Shown here: positions 39,701-54,100 of the stretch, piece by piece
Layout of the letters: each line of letters opens with the position of its first letter
Numbering within the stretch: position 1 is the stretch's first letter
Assembly: GCA_963513935.1 (NCBI GenBank)
Contig: OY740769.1
Span: 103,891,762-103,955,761, forward strand
Reading direction: 5' to 3'
Length of the DNA: 64,000 nucleotides
DNA from: Aphrophora alni
Taxonomy: Eukaryota; Arthropoda; Insecta; Hemiptera; Aphrophoridae
Program-made: the position numbers and the translations under genes
The notes under the pieces: generated by a model
The model's input: only the letters and a program-made list of their open reading frames with translations
What the model was told of the DNA's origin: nothing
Databases searched by the model: none

Positions 39701-42700
39701 TACATTGTGAGATGATGCAAGTCCAGTTGCCTGGCCTCACCTGAGCAAGAATGGGTCTTTTGTAGTCAAACTTTCAGGATAGACGGAAAGAAAAAGATAG
39801 GATATCGAGCTGAGGAAAGAGTGGTGAGTATGGGGTGTTTCAAAATGAATATTGGGGATTAAGGTTTTGTAGTATTTATTACAATTATAAATAATACATC
39901 AAATGAAAGAGCAACTCAAACAGTTTTGTTAGTACATCTGTGGCATGTGCATGCAATGTTTCCTCTGTCTTCCCTTAGAAAGTGCTAGTACTGGACGACC
40001 AAAAGTGACTGAAGAACGTGTTGAACAAGTGAGAGAGTCTTTCATGCTTAGCCCCAAGTAATCAGGTCAGAAAACTAGTCGTGAATTAGCAATTCCAGTA
40101 ATGTCTGTGTGGAGAGTTTTAAGGAAACGCTTACAACTACGTCCTTATCATTTGCAGTTGTTACAAGCTCTAAAGCCTACAGACTATAGTTTACATGCAC
40201 ACTTTGCGAACAATATGTTGCTGCATGACGATGAAGATTTTCCAGATCGTGTCGTCTTCAGTGATGAATCGACATTTCACTTAAGAAGACATAAAGGATC
40301 ATGTGTATGTGCCTCTGCTACCAGCTGACCTAACCGACGTAAGAAACAGGATTGAAGCAGTTGTTGCAACAATTACTTCAGACACACTGATCAAGGATTG
40401 GGACGAACTTGGCTATCCAACTTGGTGTGCCGTGTGACAAATGGTGCTCACATTGAACACTTTTACAAAAAACTGTTTGAGTAGCTCTTTCATTTGATGT
40501 ATTATTTTAATTGTAAGTTAAATGTAATAAATACTACAAAACCTTAAAGCCTCGATATTCATTTTGAATCACTCAGTATAACCGATATAGAGGAATTCTT
40601 TTTTTTTTTTTTTGGTTAACTCGATATACATCTTCGGTAGTCTGATGGAACAGCTTTCAATTGCTTAGTATAAAGCAACCTTATATAAATTCCATGACCC
40701 TTCATCAAAAGATACCCTTTCAGGCTGCAGAGACCAATTTCCTCCATAGATCAAGTCTTGTACAAAGAAGTTACAAATTATCTGGGCAGAAATAATAGAC
40801 TGCCCAGTTTATTGTATTATGTGAAAACCATTTATTTTCCCCACATTTAAAATTTAGGATTATCATTACTGATATATATGTATACTGTTGTATCAAGATA
40901 AACCCGCTGGCGTGAACAAACCACATTAATAATACCCTGAATTCATAAGTGATCTTAGTACATTCTTCTCCCACTTCTACTACCACACTTCTGCTGACAC
41001 ATCCAGAACAATACCACTTTCAAAAGCTGGTTCATCCCACAAAGAATTCATCTTATATAACCTAAGTAACCTCCCTTGTACTCTATGTATACGCTCTGAC
41101 CTCTTCTGTGGATTGGTCGACACCATGCATATATTTTGAAAATGGAATTCACCCGAAATGTATCAGCAGAAGTTTGGCAATTCTACGAGTGGCAGAAAAA
41201 TGTACTCAAATCAATTTTGTACATCTTAGCAGAAATATAGATTATCATAATAATTTCAATTTAAAAGAATAATCTACAAAATATAGACTATTCACATTCT
41301 ATGAATGATTTATTACATATCTGATTAATTGTAGAAAAAACAAGAAATAAAGACCCTTTTAAAATATTTTTTTAAGCCCATAGGCTCACACACAATATAT
41401 ACAAATTTCAGAGATTCATACAAGTAATCAAAAATATTAAAATGATTTTTAACTAAATTAAAATGCCTTCTCACCATGTATTTACTTGAGAAAGGCCCTG
41501 TATTTGTAATCCTCCAAATTCTTGAGTCTCCAGGATCACTGCTTACCTTGTACTCCTTGGAATCACATTCCCGTCTATCTGGAAAGGAAGCAGTAGGTTA
41601 GTGATGCATGATGTTTGAATCACAAGGAGCAAAGTATTTCAAATGTCTTAGTTTTTTTACACAAGTTTTTTGTTCTTAAATTAAAAGAGAAACAAAGAAT
41701 ATTATCACATATCATTATTCATTAACACATTATACAAATTATAAAATTAAAGGATGTATTCTTTGAATAGTGTTTCCAAAAGCATAAAAGATAAATAACT
41801 TAAAAGAGGGAGATGGAGTTCTATTTGCCAGTACTCACCTCAGCCAAAATGGGGTTTTTGTACTAAAATATTCAAGCAGATGGCAAGAAAAAGTAGAAAT
41901 TTGAGATATAAAGATACTAGTTATATCCAAGAACAGTGCAGAACTGAAGAAAGAACATCCATTTTTTACAACATCTTCAGAATTCTGGTGGGAATGTTTA
42001 GCACTCCCTCACGGAAATCTGGTTACTATTCCAAAGATCTCTGTCGAAGATTCCATCCGTAAAAATGTTCCAGAGAGATATTAGCTCCATCAGTTGAGAC
42101 TTTTATTTACACATTATCTGGGTATCAAACATAGACTGTCCTATAATTGAAACTGCTTATTTTTCTCCAGCTTGGAAAGTTGAGATAATTGATACTGATT
42201 TATATCAGTTGGTTATTAGCAAGATAAACCAACTGGAGGTATAGAAGATAAATGACTTAGTTAAACAGAAAGCTTAATTGATAAGTTAGTAGGATCAATG
42301 AAAAAGTTTAAAATTCTGTTATTGTTTTTCAGTGAAACCTTTGAAGAATGTGGTTGAAACAGCAAGAGATCTGGGAGCACATAAATTTGTTAAATATATA
42401 GAAGATTCTGGTCTTATTACTGAACTATCAACTGAAGGTCCATTTACAATATTTGCTCCATCAGACGAAGCCTTTCAAGTAATTACTTATACTTCAAAGT
42501 TTCTTCCTTAAAATAATTAGTGTACATACATGGATACTTGCATCCATGGTAACTTACATAGATAATTTTTAAAGTAAGAATTATTTGGGCATCATTTCGT
42601 GATTCATTCTTTTTCTTACCTTCAAAACCATCTATCATTTCCTACACAGAGGATCCCCAGTGAATACACCCAACCTTTGCATATGTTTTCACAGGTGGTT

Positions 42701-45152
42701 TTGCCCTGTAATAAATCCTTATACTACCTTCCTTATATTGCTCCTGTCTAATGAAAGACTGTCAAATGCTATTTGCTTTGAGACGGAATAAAGTGAGAGT
42801 TTCCTCACTCTTAAACCTGAGATATTAACTTCCTCTCATGCTCTTTCTGAGCTCAAGTGCTGATGACTTGCGTAGCTATGTGTTTCTTGGCTATGTGGCA
42901 GATCAGCTCAGGTTTTATAAGTTCTGATGCTAATCCTTTGTTAGCCAGCATGTCTATACGTTCATTCTAACTAATACCCCAGCATATTCAGTAACCCAGC
43001 AAAGTGTTAAATTTATGGAAAATCTCAATATATGTTTGACTTATTTATAATTGTAACAGTTAATTTTCATTAGGGCAAACGTTTAGAAATATATCAACCT
43101 TGAAAATATCTTGTGAGCTTTGGACATAAGAGATATTTTGAGGTTACATAGACCAAGATAAAACTTTGGTATTAATCAAAGTCACAGGACAGTAATGATA
43201 ATGAACAAGAATTTGAAGAAGAAATTGGACATGACATTAGATCAGAACAAGTTTCTGATTCTGATTGTTTAGTTGAAAGTAATCTGAAGTACAAGGTTTA
43301 GAAAACTAATATATACTTTACTTCATAGTTAATATAACATTGTAAATATACTTATAATTAGAGAATTTATATTCATAATAATAAGATGAATAACATTTAT
43401 TATATACACATAATTAAAGTTATGTATAAATAAATAATAAGCTTTTTTCCCTTTGTTTTTATAGGATCTGTCAAGAGAACAGAAAGCTAGACTAGATAAT
43501 TACAAAGGTAATCCATTGAACCCAATACTGTTGTACCATGTAGCTGAGGGAAGAATAACATCATCACAGTTTAAAGGTGACATGTTTGTAAGCTCCAAAC
43601 ATGAGGGACACAAGTTGCGTGTTAATAAATATTCCAGCAGGGTAATTATTAAATTAGGATAATATTAACTAGATTGTTTATTATTGTTATTAAACTAGAT
43701 AAACACAGTGAGCAATTTAAAACTTGCCCGCTGAAGAGAATCCACCCCAGTAGCCACTCACACAGCAATAGATTGACTTTTATGAGTGTAATATAGAAAT
43801 GAAAACACAAACAACATATTTTGATACTTATAATTATTCTTTAAAGTTTAATATTTATTTTTACAGTAAAAGCATTATTGTGCTTAAGTAATTATGTTGA
43901 AAGACACTCAATGCAAAATGACAGTCAGTGGCTTGTCACTTTAAATAATCACCATTAGTGTAGGGATTTGTTTCATAAACTGTATACTTCAAGAAGTCTC
44001 ACAGATAAAAAACACATCTGGAGAGTGTGCAAATCTGGACTGACAATTCATTAAGCTGTAAAAGCCTAAAAAACAATAGCCATATAAACATGAGACCTGT
44101 GATATATTGGTACACCTTGTTGAAAGAATCCATATTCACAATCACCAACAGTCAATTAAGCATAGAATTCTTAGAAAATATGTGTTTTCCACCACTTTGG
44201 TATAATTTTTATTATTTTTTTATTTGGAGAAATCATGTGTTAAATATAACCTATGGTCTTAGGAAAGCTAACAGAAAGGTGGCATATTCTGCATTGCATT
44301 TGTTACATATTCTGTAGTATACTATTTTCAACGAAATCTTGAATGCTACTGTCTTACTCATCTTAAGAAACTTAACAGTGAATATACCCTGTGTTTCTTT
44401 GAAGGATCCCTGAATGAATATATAATTTGACTATTGAAACTCTTCTTGCAAAGAATGCACCATTTTGAGATAACACAACTAAGACACTAAATAAAATGTA
44501 GCCAACTGAACATTAACAAAGTTCAACTGACTGCAATGGAAAGAAGTAGTAACAGAAACGACTAATAGTAGTACTAGAAGTAGCGCCATAGTCATGGTTC
44601 ACTTCTACATCATAGTGTACATCGATCTGGAGCCTGTTGTGAATTGGTTTACCTTGTATAACATCTTTTAATCCGGTCATTATTGTTTAGTTTATATGAT
44701 TCACAATTTATCTGAAAATGACAATTCTCAACATCCAGGAAATAAGATGACATGAATGTTGTTTGGTATTTTTCATATTTGTTTGTTTCTCAACTTCATC
44801 CTCGGTAATTACATATGTCACTTCCTAATCTAGACAAAATTAGCTATTGTAGACCAAGGATAAAAATGAACTATAAAAACCCCATTTCATATGACCACCG
44901 TTTTGAGATTTTGGAGCCATTTTTTTAATCATATTTAATGACCAGTAAAAACTAAGTTACTTAGTAAAAATTACTACAATTCCAGCTACTGTAGACCAAT
45001 AATGCTGAAAATTTTCTAACTTTTTAGTTTTGTTTTTAGTAATAATGGTCTTATTAGTTATTTTTTATTGTAGAAAGTGTATTAGGACATCACTGAACAC
45101 AAAAGTTTTGATTTCTTCTTGCTTAAAGGCAAAAAACCTCTTTGTCATCACC

Positions 45153-45189
<37 letters not shown>

Positions 45190-48100
45190 GAAGAAAAGAA
45201 GATAAAATAAACACCCCTATCCTTTGAATACTCTAATACTGATTGGGTCAGAAGAGAACAAGAGGTGGTCAAAAGAGACATGATAAGGAAAGATGAAAGA
45301 GAGGGATTTAACCCAAGACTTCATGTATAAAGTTGTAGATCCAGCTAGAGTCCCTTGGGATTGCCATACCCATACTCACTATAGCTAGGTTAGCAATTGA
45401 GGGGCACAAATTTTAAATCTACATAAAATGAGTTACTGTGGCAATTTAAAAGACCTAACAAAATTATTCTCAGAAAACTTTTTTTTAATTTGAAAGTTAT
45501 CCACCATTATGAAATTTACCAATAGTTATTATTCTGTTTTTACTTTTATTAAATAACTTTTAGGGTGAGGACCTTGTCCTTAATTTATATATTTTTTTAA
45601 AATTTTAACATGATGAAAATCTAATGTTAAAATTCTGAAGTGCTCAGTTCAAATTTGACATCAATTTGTTCCAGACTCTTTATTTACCTCCATTATTAAA
45701 AATCAAATATTTTGTACAGTTTTTATTGAATATATAAATATGGTTTTTAATAGGAAAGTTATGAGTAATAATTAAGTTATGAGTAAAACCTATTTTTAAG
45801 TTTACAGAAATTGAACAATATATTTTATTTGTTTTGTTTATGAAATTATTTTCATTTAGGAATTTAGCATCATTTTGTACATACCTGGCTCTTGTACAAT
45901 CCAAAAATATACAATTAACCCAAAATTTAAAACTTTTTGATGAATTTTATAATATTTATGTTTTTAAGGCACTAAGTTAAAATAAAACCCACCAAAAAAC
46001 TACCCATGGTTAAAATCTGAAAGACTAAATTTATCAAATTCAGTTCTACTAATTTCATTCAAATATTAATTAGTGAGATGTAATGTTTAGTGACCCAAAC
46101 TAGTGTGTAAAAATGTAATTAACAGAAAAATATGTTGAGTATTAATTAATTGGCAATGTAAAAACAAGACATGAACATTGGATTGCTGTTATTAAAAACA
46201 TGATTTAAATCAAATACAAGTTTTGTTTAGGATGAATTTATGAACAAGCTATAAAGTAGTTAAATATAACTTTCAAAATTATGTTTAATTTAATTTCATA
46301 AAAATTTGAAGTAAATGGAAAAGAAGGGTTTCTCTCAACAATTTGTCTCAAACAATTTGTCTACAGTATCTTCAATAAGAAATAGCTTACAAGGAAAAAA
46401 CCCAGCAATTAAGAATGTTTTTCTTTTGGACATTTCTGGTGAAAATCTAACATATTATTTTTGTTAGATTTTGGTTTATATATATAGATTAGTTAGAAAG
46501 CAATTGCACAAATAGTGAGAAACTATTTTTTAATGTATTAAAACATAACAACATTACTTAAGACTTAAGTTATTACAGACAATGTAATACTTTTTCAGGT
46601 GGAAACTGTCAACTGTGCAACCATCCAACACAAAGACCAAGAGGCGACCAATGGAGTTGTTCATATTATAGATAGTGTTTTGGATCCTATGTTTACTGTG
46701 TCTAGAGATCTCGCAGAACTTATTATACAAGTAAGGATAAGAAATAATAACATAACATTTAACCAATATATTTCAAGATCCAGTTGGCAATTAAAATAGG
46801 CTTAGTGCTTCCTCATACACGGTTATATTATGAAGTCTAAATAGCAAAATTTGAAGGAAATCGGTCTAAAATTGTGATTAATGTTGCATTTACAACTTCT
46901 TTTGAACTAATTTGTAGATTATATATTAAAAATTCTATTTGTAAAAGATAATACTGAGTTTGTCATGAATGGCAGGGCAAGGTTAATTATCTTCTGCATT
47001 CAAGCTATATGTGACTCCTACATCTGGCAATTAGTGACACATAATTTACCATATATTTTTACTGTTAAATAGTTAATAACATTCCTCTTCTGTAGTCAAC
47101 AATCTTGGTTGGTGTAGTGCAGGGTTTCTCAACCTTTATAAGTTGAAAATTGGCCCCCTCTTTTATATTTGAAAATTGGCAACCACTTTTAGATAATAGC
47201 ATTGACTTTATACATACTAAATTATGTAAATTAAATATAAATTCAATGCTAATAATGAAATGTTGTTATAGTTCATTCTAATCCATTCCAAATACATTCA
47301 ATGAACTTCTGATGTTTGCTTTAAAGCAATTATAATATTTAATGGTTAAAAGTATCCCAAAACTATTCATATACTCTTCGATAATTACATATATTTAAAA
47401 AAATTCGTTCAAAAACCTAAAATTTCACATTAACTAGCTTCTAGCTTTACTTAGTGATGTTTTTCAGATTCTCTTTTACATATTTCTGATATGTAGGTTA
47501 AATAAAAATGAATTGATAAAATTGAATTATTTTATCTTTTACAGAATTTTCGTTATAAAAATTATTAAACACTTCAAAATATTTTGTTTGTTTATAATTG
47601 GCTATTTTGAATGTATGATAAAATTTAAATTACTTCAATGCAAAACTGCAATTTTGTTGGTTTTTAATTTTTTTTATGGTAATTAGTTTTTTACCATATA
47701 TCGGTATTGAAACTATAATTTAAACAGAAACTTACTTTTATGTAATAATATATTGTAAATATTATTTATAAAATAATGAGACTCTATTACTACTCCTAAA
47801 TATTGCCTGGTATTGGGAATACTTGATCTAGTAGATAGCACTCTGGTTGTATGTGTTAGAGGTCTAGGATTTAATTCCATGGTGGCTCAAAAAATTTCAT
47901 TATTAATCTATTATCATGTGAATAAATGAAGAGCTATAAATATAATTAGTAGTGAATTCTAGTTGCCAAGGCTCAAATTACAATGGAAAGATGTGATGTG
48001 TTGCTGACCAGATTATCTGAATGAAAACTATGCTCTTCACAATCTGTTACACCACAGAATTATTTATCACTGAAAGCCGCACATTTTAAATTAAGTTTAA

Positions 48101-51100
48101 AAATGTCAGCCAAATCAAATTTCTTGTAATGTTTTGCCATGCTATTTTTTGTTCAATTTTCTTCTGCCTTTAGTATTAAATATTACTTAAGTATTCATAT
48201 TATTTAATATTAGATATTTAAAATTATGAAAAAATAACTTCATTTCAGAATCTAAATCCATAGACAATGTGTGTACATATCATCACTACATCCCAATCAA
48301 CTGGACCAATTTTTGTGCTGTTTTTACTAATTTTTCTTTGGGTTATCTAGTTGTCCACTACAGAGGCAAATTTTTAACTATTCTTTTAAACCCATAAACT
48401 AAAAAATCTCACACAATTTTGGTGAGACCATTATATTTATAGTTACTTGCCTTTAATAAAAAAATTAATGAGGCAACTTGGGCATGAAAAAATTGGCACT
48501 AACTTTTTCTACTTCTTCATTTCTTATGGAACTTATAGTTGTATCACTAATAAATTGTTCAATTATACTCCTGCTTTGCCAAAAACTAATACTTTAATTG
48601 TGAATAATTTGATTAGGATGGAAGGTTCCAAGAACTGACGCGAGCTATGGACCAGGCTGGATATATGAATAAACTAAGGTCTTCCCAACAACAATCAACA
48701 ACTATCCTAGCCCCTTCTGATGAAGCATTCCAAAGAATATCACAGAAAAGACTCACTAGGATAATGAATGACAGAATAGCAAGAGAAGGTAACTAGAATT
48801 AATAAGATATGCTAGATGGACACTTCATCAATATAATTTAATTCCTTGAGTTTATTTTTTCACACATATATATAGTCGAGTAAAATAATACCTTAAATAC
48901 ATTTGATCTAAGGTGTCAAATTTTATTGCTTAAATCAGTTCGTATAAACATTCTATAATTTTATTTTTTGTTGTACGGTTCTTTGCCATGTATAACTAGG
49001 TCGGTTGAAATGTCTGCTACTTTCAAGATTCCAGCTTAATGCTCTCTTGGTGATGTTATTCGTGCCTCTTTGAAGAATGTGTTCTATCCATTTTCATTGC
49101 CTTTGTTTTAAATAACACTTAATGTCTTTTAATTCACTGACTGCTAATGATCTTGGTTTGTGACATGGTTTGAGCAGGAGATTTTAAAAATAATCTGCAG
49201 TCATCGGTTGATAAATGTCTGAAGCTGAGTCCTCACATTGTTCTCCAGGTTTCATATTTGTATAAGATAACTGATATAACGTTCAAGTTAAAAATAAGGA
49301 GCTTCGTGGATTTAGAATAGTTACAGGACCTTAAGATCTTATTTAACACGTTGAAAGCTTGTGTGACCTTTTTAATCAGTTTGTGATATCTGTTTCAGTG
49401 CCACCAACTACTGTTATTATAATTGCTCAAGTATGTGAATTCGTTAACTGCACAGTGACTTTATCGTTATTAATTGAGAAAGGTGTTATGTTTTTGTGTT
49501 ACCTCTTAGTGATTTAGTCTATGAGACATTTATTTTGAGTCCTTCGTGGTAAGCCTCAGTTTCTAGTTTTTGCCGTTTAACAGACATGTCACCAAAGCTG
49601 TGAACTAAAAGACAAATATGCAATTTGGTATATTTCTTGAATTCAAGAATATATCCTTAAAAGTTCTGAATTCAATTATATTATTCTTTTGGTTTTTTTT
49701 GAAGGTGTAATATTTTATAAATGTAAAAAAAAAAATCAAAATTAATAAATTCAAAACTCAAAACTAAAAACAATGAAACTTATAAACGAATTTTGTGTGT
49801 CTTTTAGCACTGTTGGAGAATCACATACTACCACATGTAATGTGCATTCCTGCTGTCGTGGGAGAACACAGAGTTCGCACAATGGGTTCAGGGAAAGTTT
49901 CATTTGACTGTGATAAGAAAGGTGTCAAAGTAGCAAATAAACCTTTACGTTCAGAGTTCACGATGGGAGAGAATGGAGTGTTGTATGTTGTAGACCATGT
50001 TTTACTTCCTGACAGAGGTGAGTTAGAGATCAGAAAAATGTAGGTTAAGCTTTAATTGTAAATGCACAAGTACAACTTAAAATAGAATTTCTCTTACAAC
50101 ATTTCCTTCCCCAATTGCTAATTTATAAAACAAAAACTTTCCACACAGTTGATAAGGAAGCGAATTTCTTTAATGATATTTGTTGATCACATGAGATCTC
50201 TCTATCTTAGTATCAATATGTGCAGTTTGTCAAGAATAGCAAATTATATGTCAACACAGAATTAACAGATATGAAAATTCTAAAAAAAACTAATTCTATA
50301 AGCTGCTATAACACTACAAAATATATTTACATAATTTGAAACATTGAATAGTAATATCATTCATCGCTCATCCATTCATTAATAAACAAAATATCCATAT
50401 GTGTATTACTATTTCAAATAATCACCATCATCAAAAATATAGCAAAACGAATATAATTCAAGTCTAGAACCTTTTAAGAATGCCTCAGTAACAATATAAG
50501 GATAAAAACAGGATATCCTAGATGAAGACTTTTAAGAAAGAAGGGAGGGTTAACAATCTTATATCGGATATGCATTATACACCATGGGAATAGTGACTTG
50601 AGTGTACAGAAAATTTCTGAAAGAGAAGAGAATCAGAAGAGCAAGAATGAAGACCCACAAATAATTAACAGATTAAGGTATGTTATCTGTTGAAAACAAT
50701 ACGTACAATTTATACTCAGTATATTGTAAGAAGTCTTTATTTTGCTTGTGTTCATTATCTGTTAACACATGATATAACTTTTTTAGGACATGCTCAAACA
50801 GTAAAATCTGTTTTTAAAGATGTTTAAAAAATAATTAAAGTTATTGTGATACCCCTCAGAGAAAAACAATTTAGTCATAAAACTAAATACCGTATTTATT
50901 CTATTGGTGCTTAGTAAAAAAATAAATAAAAGATTTTTTACAAGAGTTTGTATGTTCATGCACACAACACTACAGAAAGAAATAATTTGCAACCACAATT
51001 TTTTGCACTAAGTAAAAAACAAAATGAGCATGACCATATTGAGCTGAAGTTGGACGACAATTACCATTCCTTAACAAAATTAAAAGTGATATAGTTAAGT

Positions 51101-54100
51101 TTAAGTCCAATATACAAATATGCCCCCCCAATTATTATTTAATTTTAGAGTATTTTGAGGATTCCTGTATGTGAAGTTAAATTACTGTTTCATTGAATAG
51201 TTAAATTATCTTTGTGAATTGTATGGTTCTTTGTAAAGTCTGTTCTTTGACAATTTCCAAAACTATGAATTGATAAAATGAAGTTGCGAGTAAATAAATT
51301 ATAAGGATGTGTAAAATTTCCACGATGTTCTACCCATTTGGGTCTTTCATGAGATATCTTATAAAGTGTAGATTTAATGTTTTAGCAAAGAGTTTAATAC
51401 AACTTGCGGAGGAAGAAAAACTCTCATCATTCTTACAGTTGGTCCGCTTTGCTGGATTGGAAGATGCTTTAGAAAATTTTGGGGAGTACACAGTGTTTGC
51501 TCCTTCTGAAGCAGCTATGTTTTGTAAGTCAATGTTAGGATTTTTGATCATTGCAAGTACATATTGAAATATAATTTTTTACTAAAGTAAAAGATTATTT
51601 AAGAAAAAAAATATAAACATAGTAACAAACTCGTACATATAAAACTTGAAAAATAAATGTAGATACCAAGTATGGTAAAACTGCAGCATTCCTAAATTAA
51701 TTCAACATACTCACTACTCTCGTAGCTACATTTTTCAAAAGTTAATAAAACAATTAATTACAGTATTAAGTAGCTACTTAATATGTTTTAAATATAATAA
51801 TTACATCTATAAATTAAAATAAGTTTTCTTGGTCCATAATTTCTTAATCCATAACAATTCATTGATAAATTATATTAAGACTCGACAGACTCAACACAGT
51901 TAAGGTGTTTAGTTTTTTCCTGCATGCTCTTGAGAGTTAAATTATCACTTAATATATGTTAATTAAAAAAATAGAAAGAAAAATAATTTATCATAACATG
52001 TTTAGTTTGACTATTTTAGTTTATTATTTTTTTTAAAGTACATATAACTATTTTTTATTTTTATTTGTATAACTATTAATTACCTTATTTAGAGGTGATG
52101 AGGTCGAACAATCCTTATGTAGATATGATTACTATATCTTCTTCATATGACGCGTTTCGACTATTATTCAGTCATTATCAAATAAATATACAAAAACAAA
52201 CTCACAAACAACACAAAACACACGTTCAAGATTTTCACATTTAAAATCACTTTACACAATTTAAAAAACTTTATACATTTATTTGTATGTATAATTATGT
52301 TATGAGTATGTATGGAGAATAAATTTATATCTATTTCTAATTTGTTATATTAAAACTTTTTAGATACATGACTAGCCTAATTAATAAATTCTGTAAAAAA
52401 CATCATTGCACTAATTTCCTCACGCTCTTGTAGACAAAACCAAAACGTAAGCAATCTGTTGATGAAATATTTTTGAGTCAAATCATTGTGACAAATTGTA
52501 GAGTAAATGAAAATTACACACAAACTGTGGTTTCCAACACTGATTTAAGTCATTAAACTTTATTTTTTATCGAAATTTGACTTTTTAATGAGGATCCCAT
52601 GGTTCATTTCCTTTTTTGACTGATATCTACTTAACTTCTATATTTTGGTCGATGGTGACCAATACAAATTCACCAGTTCTTAGAAGCTACATTTAAGCAC
52701 ATTTTATTACAATTATAAAAGCAATTTTTTTAAATTAACTTGGTATGACAAGTACTGTACATCAAAATTTTGTATGATCATAAACTAATTTGTGCAACAA
52801 CATTTCATAAACCTTCACACACTACCATTCATAATCAAAAAAACTAACTAATCAAATAATTTGTTGCCAAAAATATCAGTTGGATATTTGTTAGTAAAAT
52901 AGTGAAAATCAACTATGGGAGAATCTTAGTAGACTTTGTAGGCTATTTTAAACAATATTTATATATAAATATTATGGGATGAAATCAAGTTTAAATGACA
53001 GAATTCAAGCTTCATTTTTATTTTTTGAAATTATTCTTCAACGGTAATATGATATTATGTATTTGTAATCTTACGCATTGGTTTAAGTCATTAATATTCA
53101 CCTTTCAAAAAAAATTAGTGATTTCAGTAGAGCCGATTTTGAAAAATTCGATATTTATAACAGCTATATAGCCAGTTTTTGGTTTGTTTTACCGATAATT
53201 TACTTATAGACTAACAATTTTGGGGAGATGGTGACCAATATGTTATGTTTAGCTAAACTCAACCAAAATTTGATCAAAATCTTTAGAGCTGATTTTGATA
53301 AAATCATAGTTTTGGGTTTTTTCCTATGGCAGCTACCACTAAATTTTAAGTTAGTCCCGAAGTATGGCCAAAATATGTTAAAATTTATCAAAATATGTTG
53401 GCATACCAAATTTGTTAAAATAAGTCCATCTGTTTGGTCTTTAGAGCACTGTGTATAGACATTAGAAATCATTCCAAAAACTACTTTTTTTGAACTCAGG
53501 AGACCGCAATCGGATATTCCCATGAAAAAATTCAACATCATTTTGTTGACCCATTACAAAGATTCTATAAGTGCTATCTACCAAATTATACAATAAATCT
53601 TATATATGGACTTAGTGGTCCTACTAATGTTGTAAGTATATATTTAATTTCAGCATTGCCAGCAGAAACCCTTAAAGAACTGAGAAGTAATCATGACAAA
53701 GCACACAAATTTGTCCTGTACCACGCAACACAAGGCAGGATTAAGACTGACTTCATGACTGACAACCAAGTTAGTATTTTGTAGAAATAATTTTGCACAT
53801 AATAATAAAATAATTTTAAACTATACTATTTTATTTAACCTTTAATTGTTATCATCTGTTTTACTAAATCAACTCTTATTATCAAGTCTGCTAGATCGCT
53901 GTGTATAAAAACGGTGAAAAAAATCATAAAATTTTCAAATTAAATAATTTTATATTCTTAGTAGTTATAACTATTTCTTTTTAAACAAAATAAATATAAA
54001 AATTTATTTTAAGGGTGTGTATTAAAAACAAACAAAAAAGTTACATAAAAATTATATTTTTTACTTTTTGTTAAAAAACTAAAAAAATAAAAGGTCAAAA

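Larger units (their letters stand above)
43642..46598 (+). other. Intron 5
   Basis: It contains a (TA)n tract (45156-45187) and an R3 copy (45205-45420). The ORF at 44027-44317 resembles nothing I recognise. The rest is AT-rich without visible genes. Confidence 0.7.
51524..53653 (+). other. Intron 9
   Basis: Its right half is R1-derived. A segment at about 52136-52180 (ATATGACGCGTTTCGACTAT with TTCAGTCATTATCA) resembles text often found at LINE 3' ends. The rest is AT-rich without visible genes. Confidence 0.7.

Noticed and set aside
43185..43310. Possible piggyBac acidic N-terminus (NDNEQEFEEEIGHDIRSEQ)
   Set aside because: Acidic composition alone is not specific, and no catalytic-core text follows before exon 5.
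44027..44317. 96-codon plus-strand ORF in intron 5
   Set aside because: No recognisable family, low-complexity AT-rich composition, and no exon-like splice borders.
49795..50043. ORF starting at 49795
   Set aside because: Only 49808-50017 is coding; the flanks read through splice sites (TTTTAG and GTGAGT) of an mfas exon. The ORFs at 38284, 46599, 51307 and 56783 are likewise exon read-throughs.
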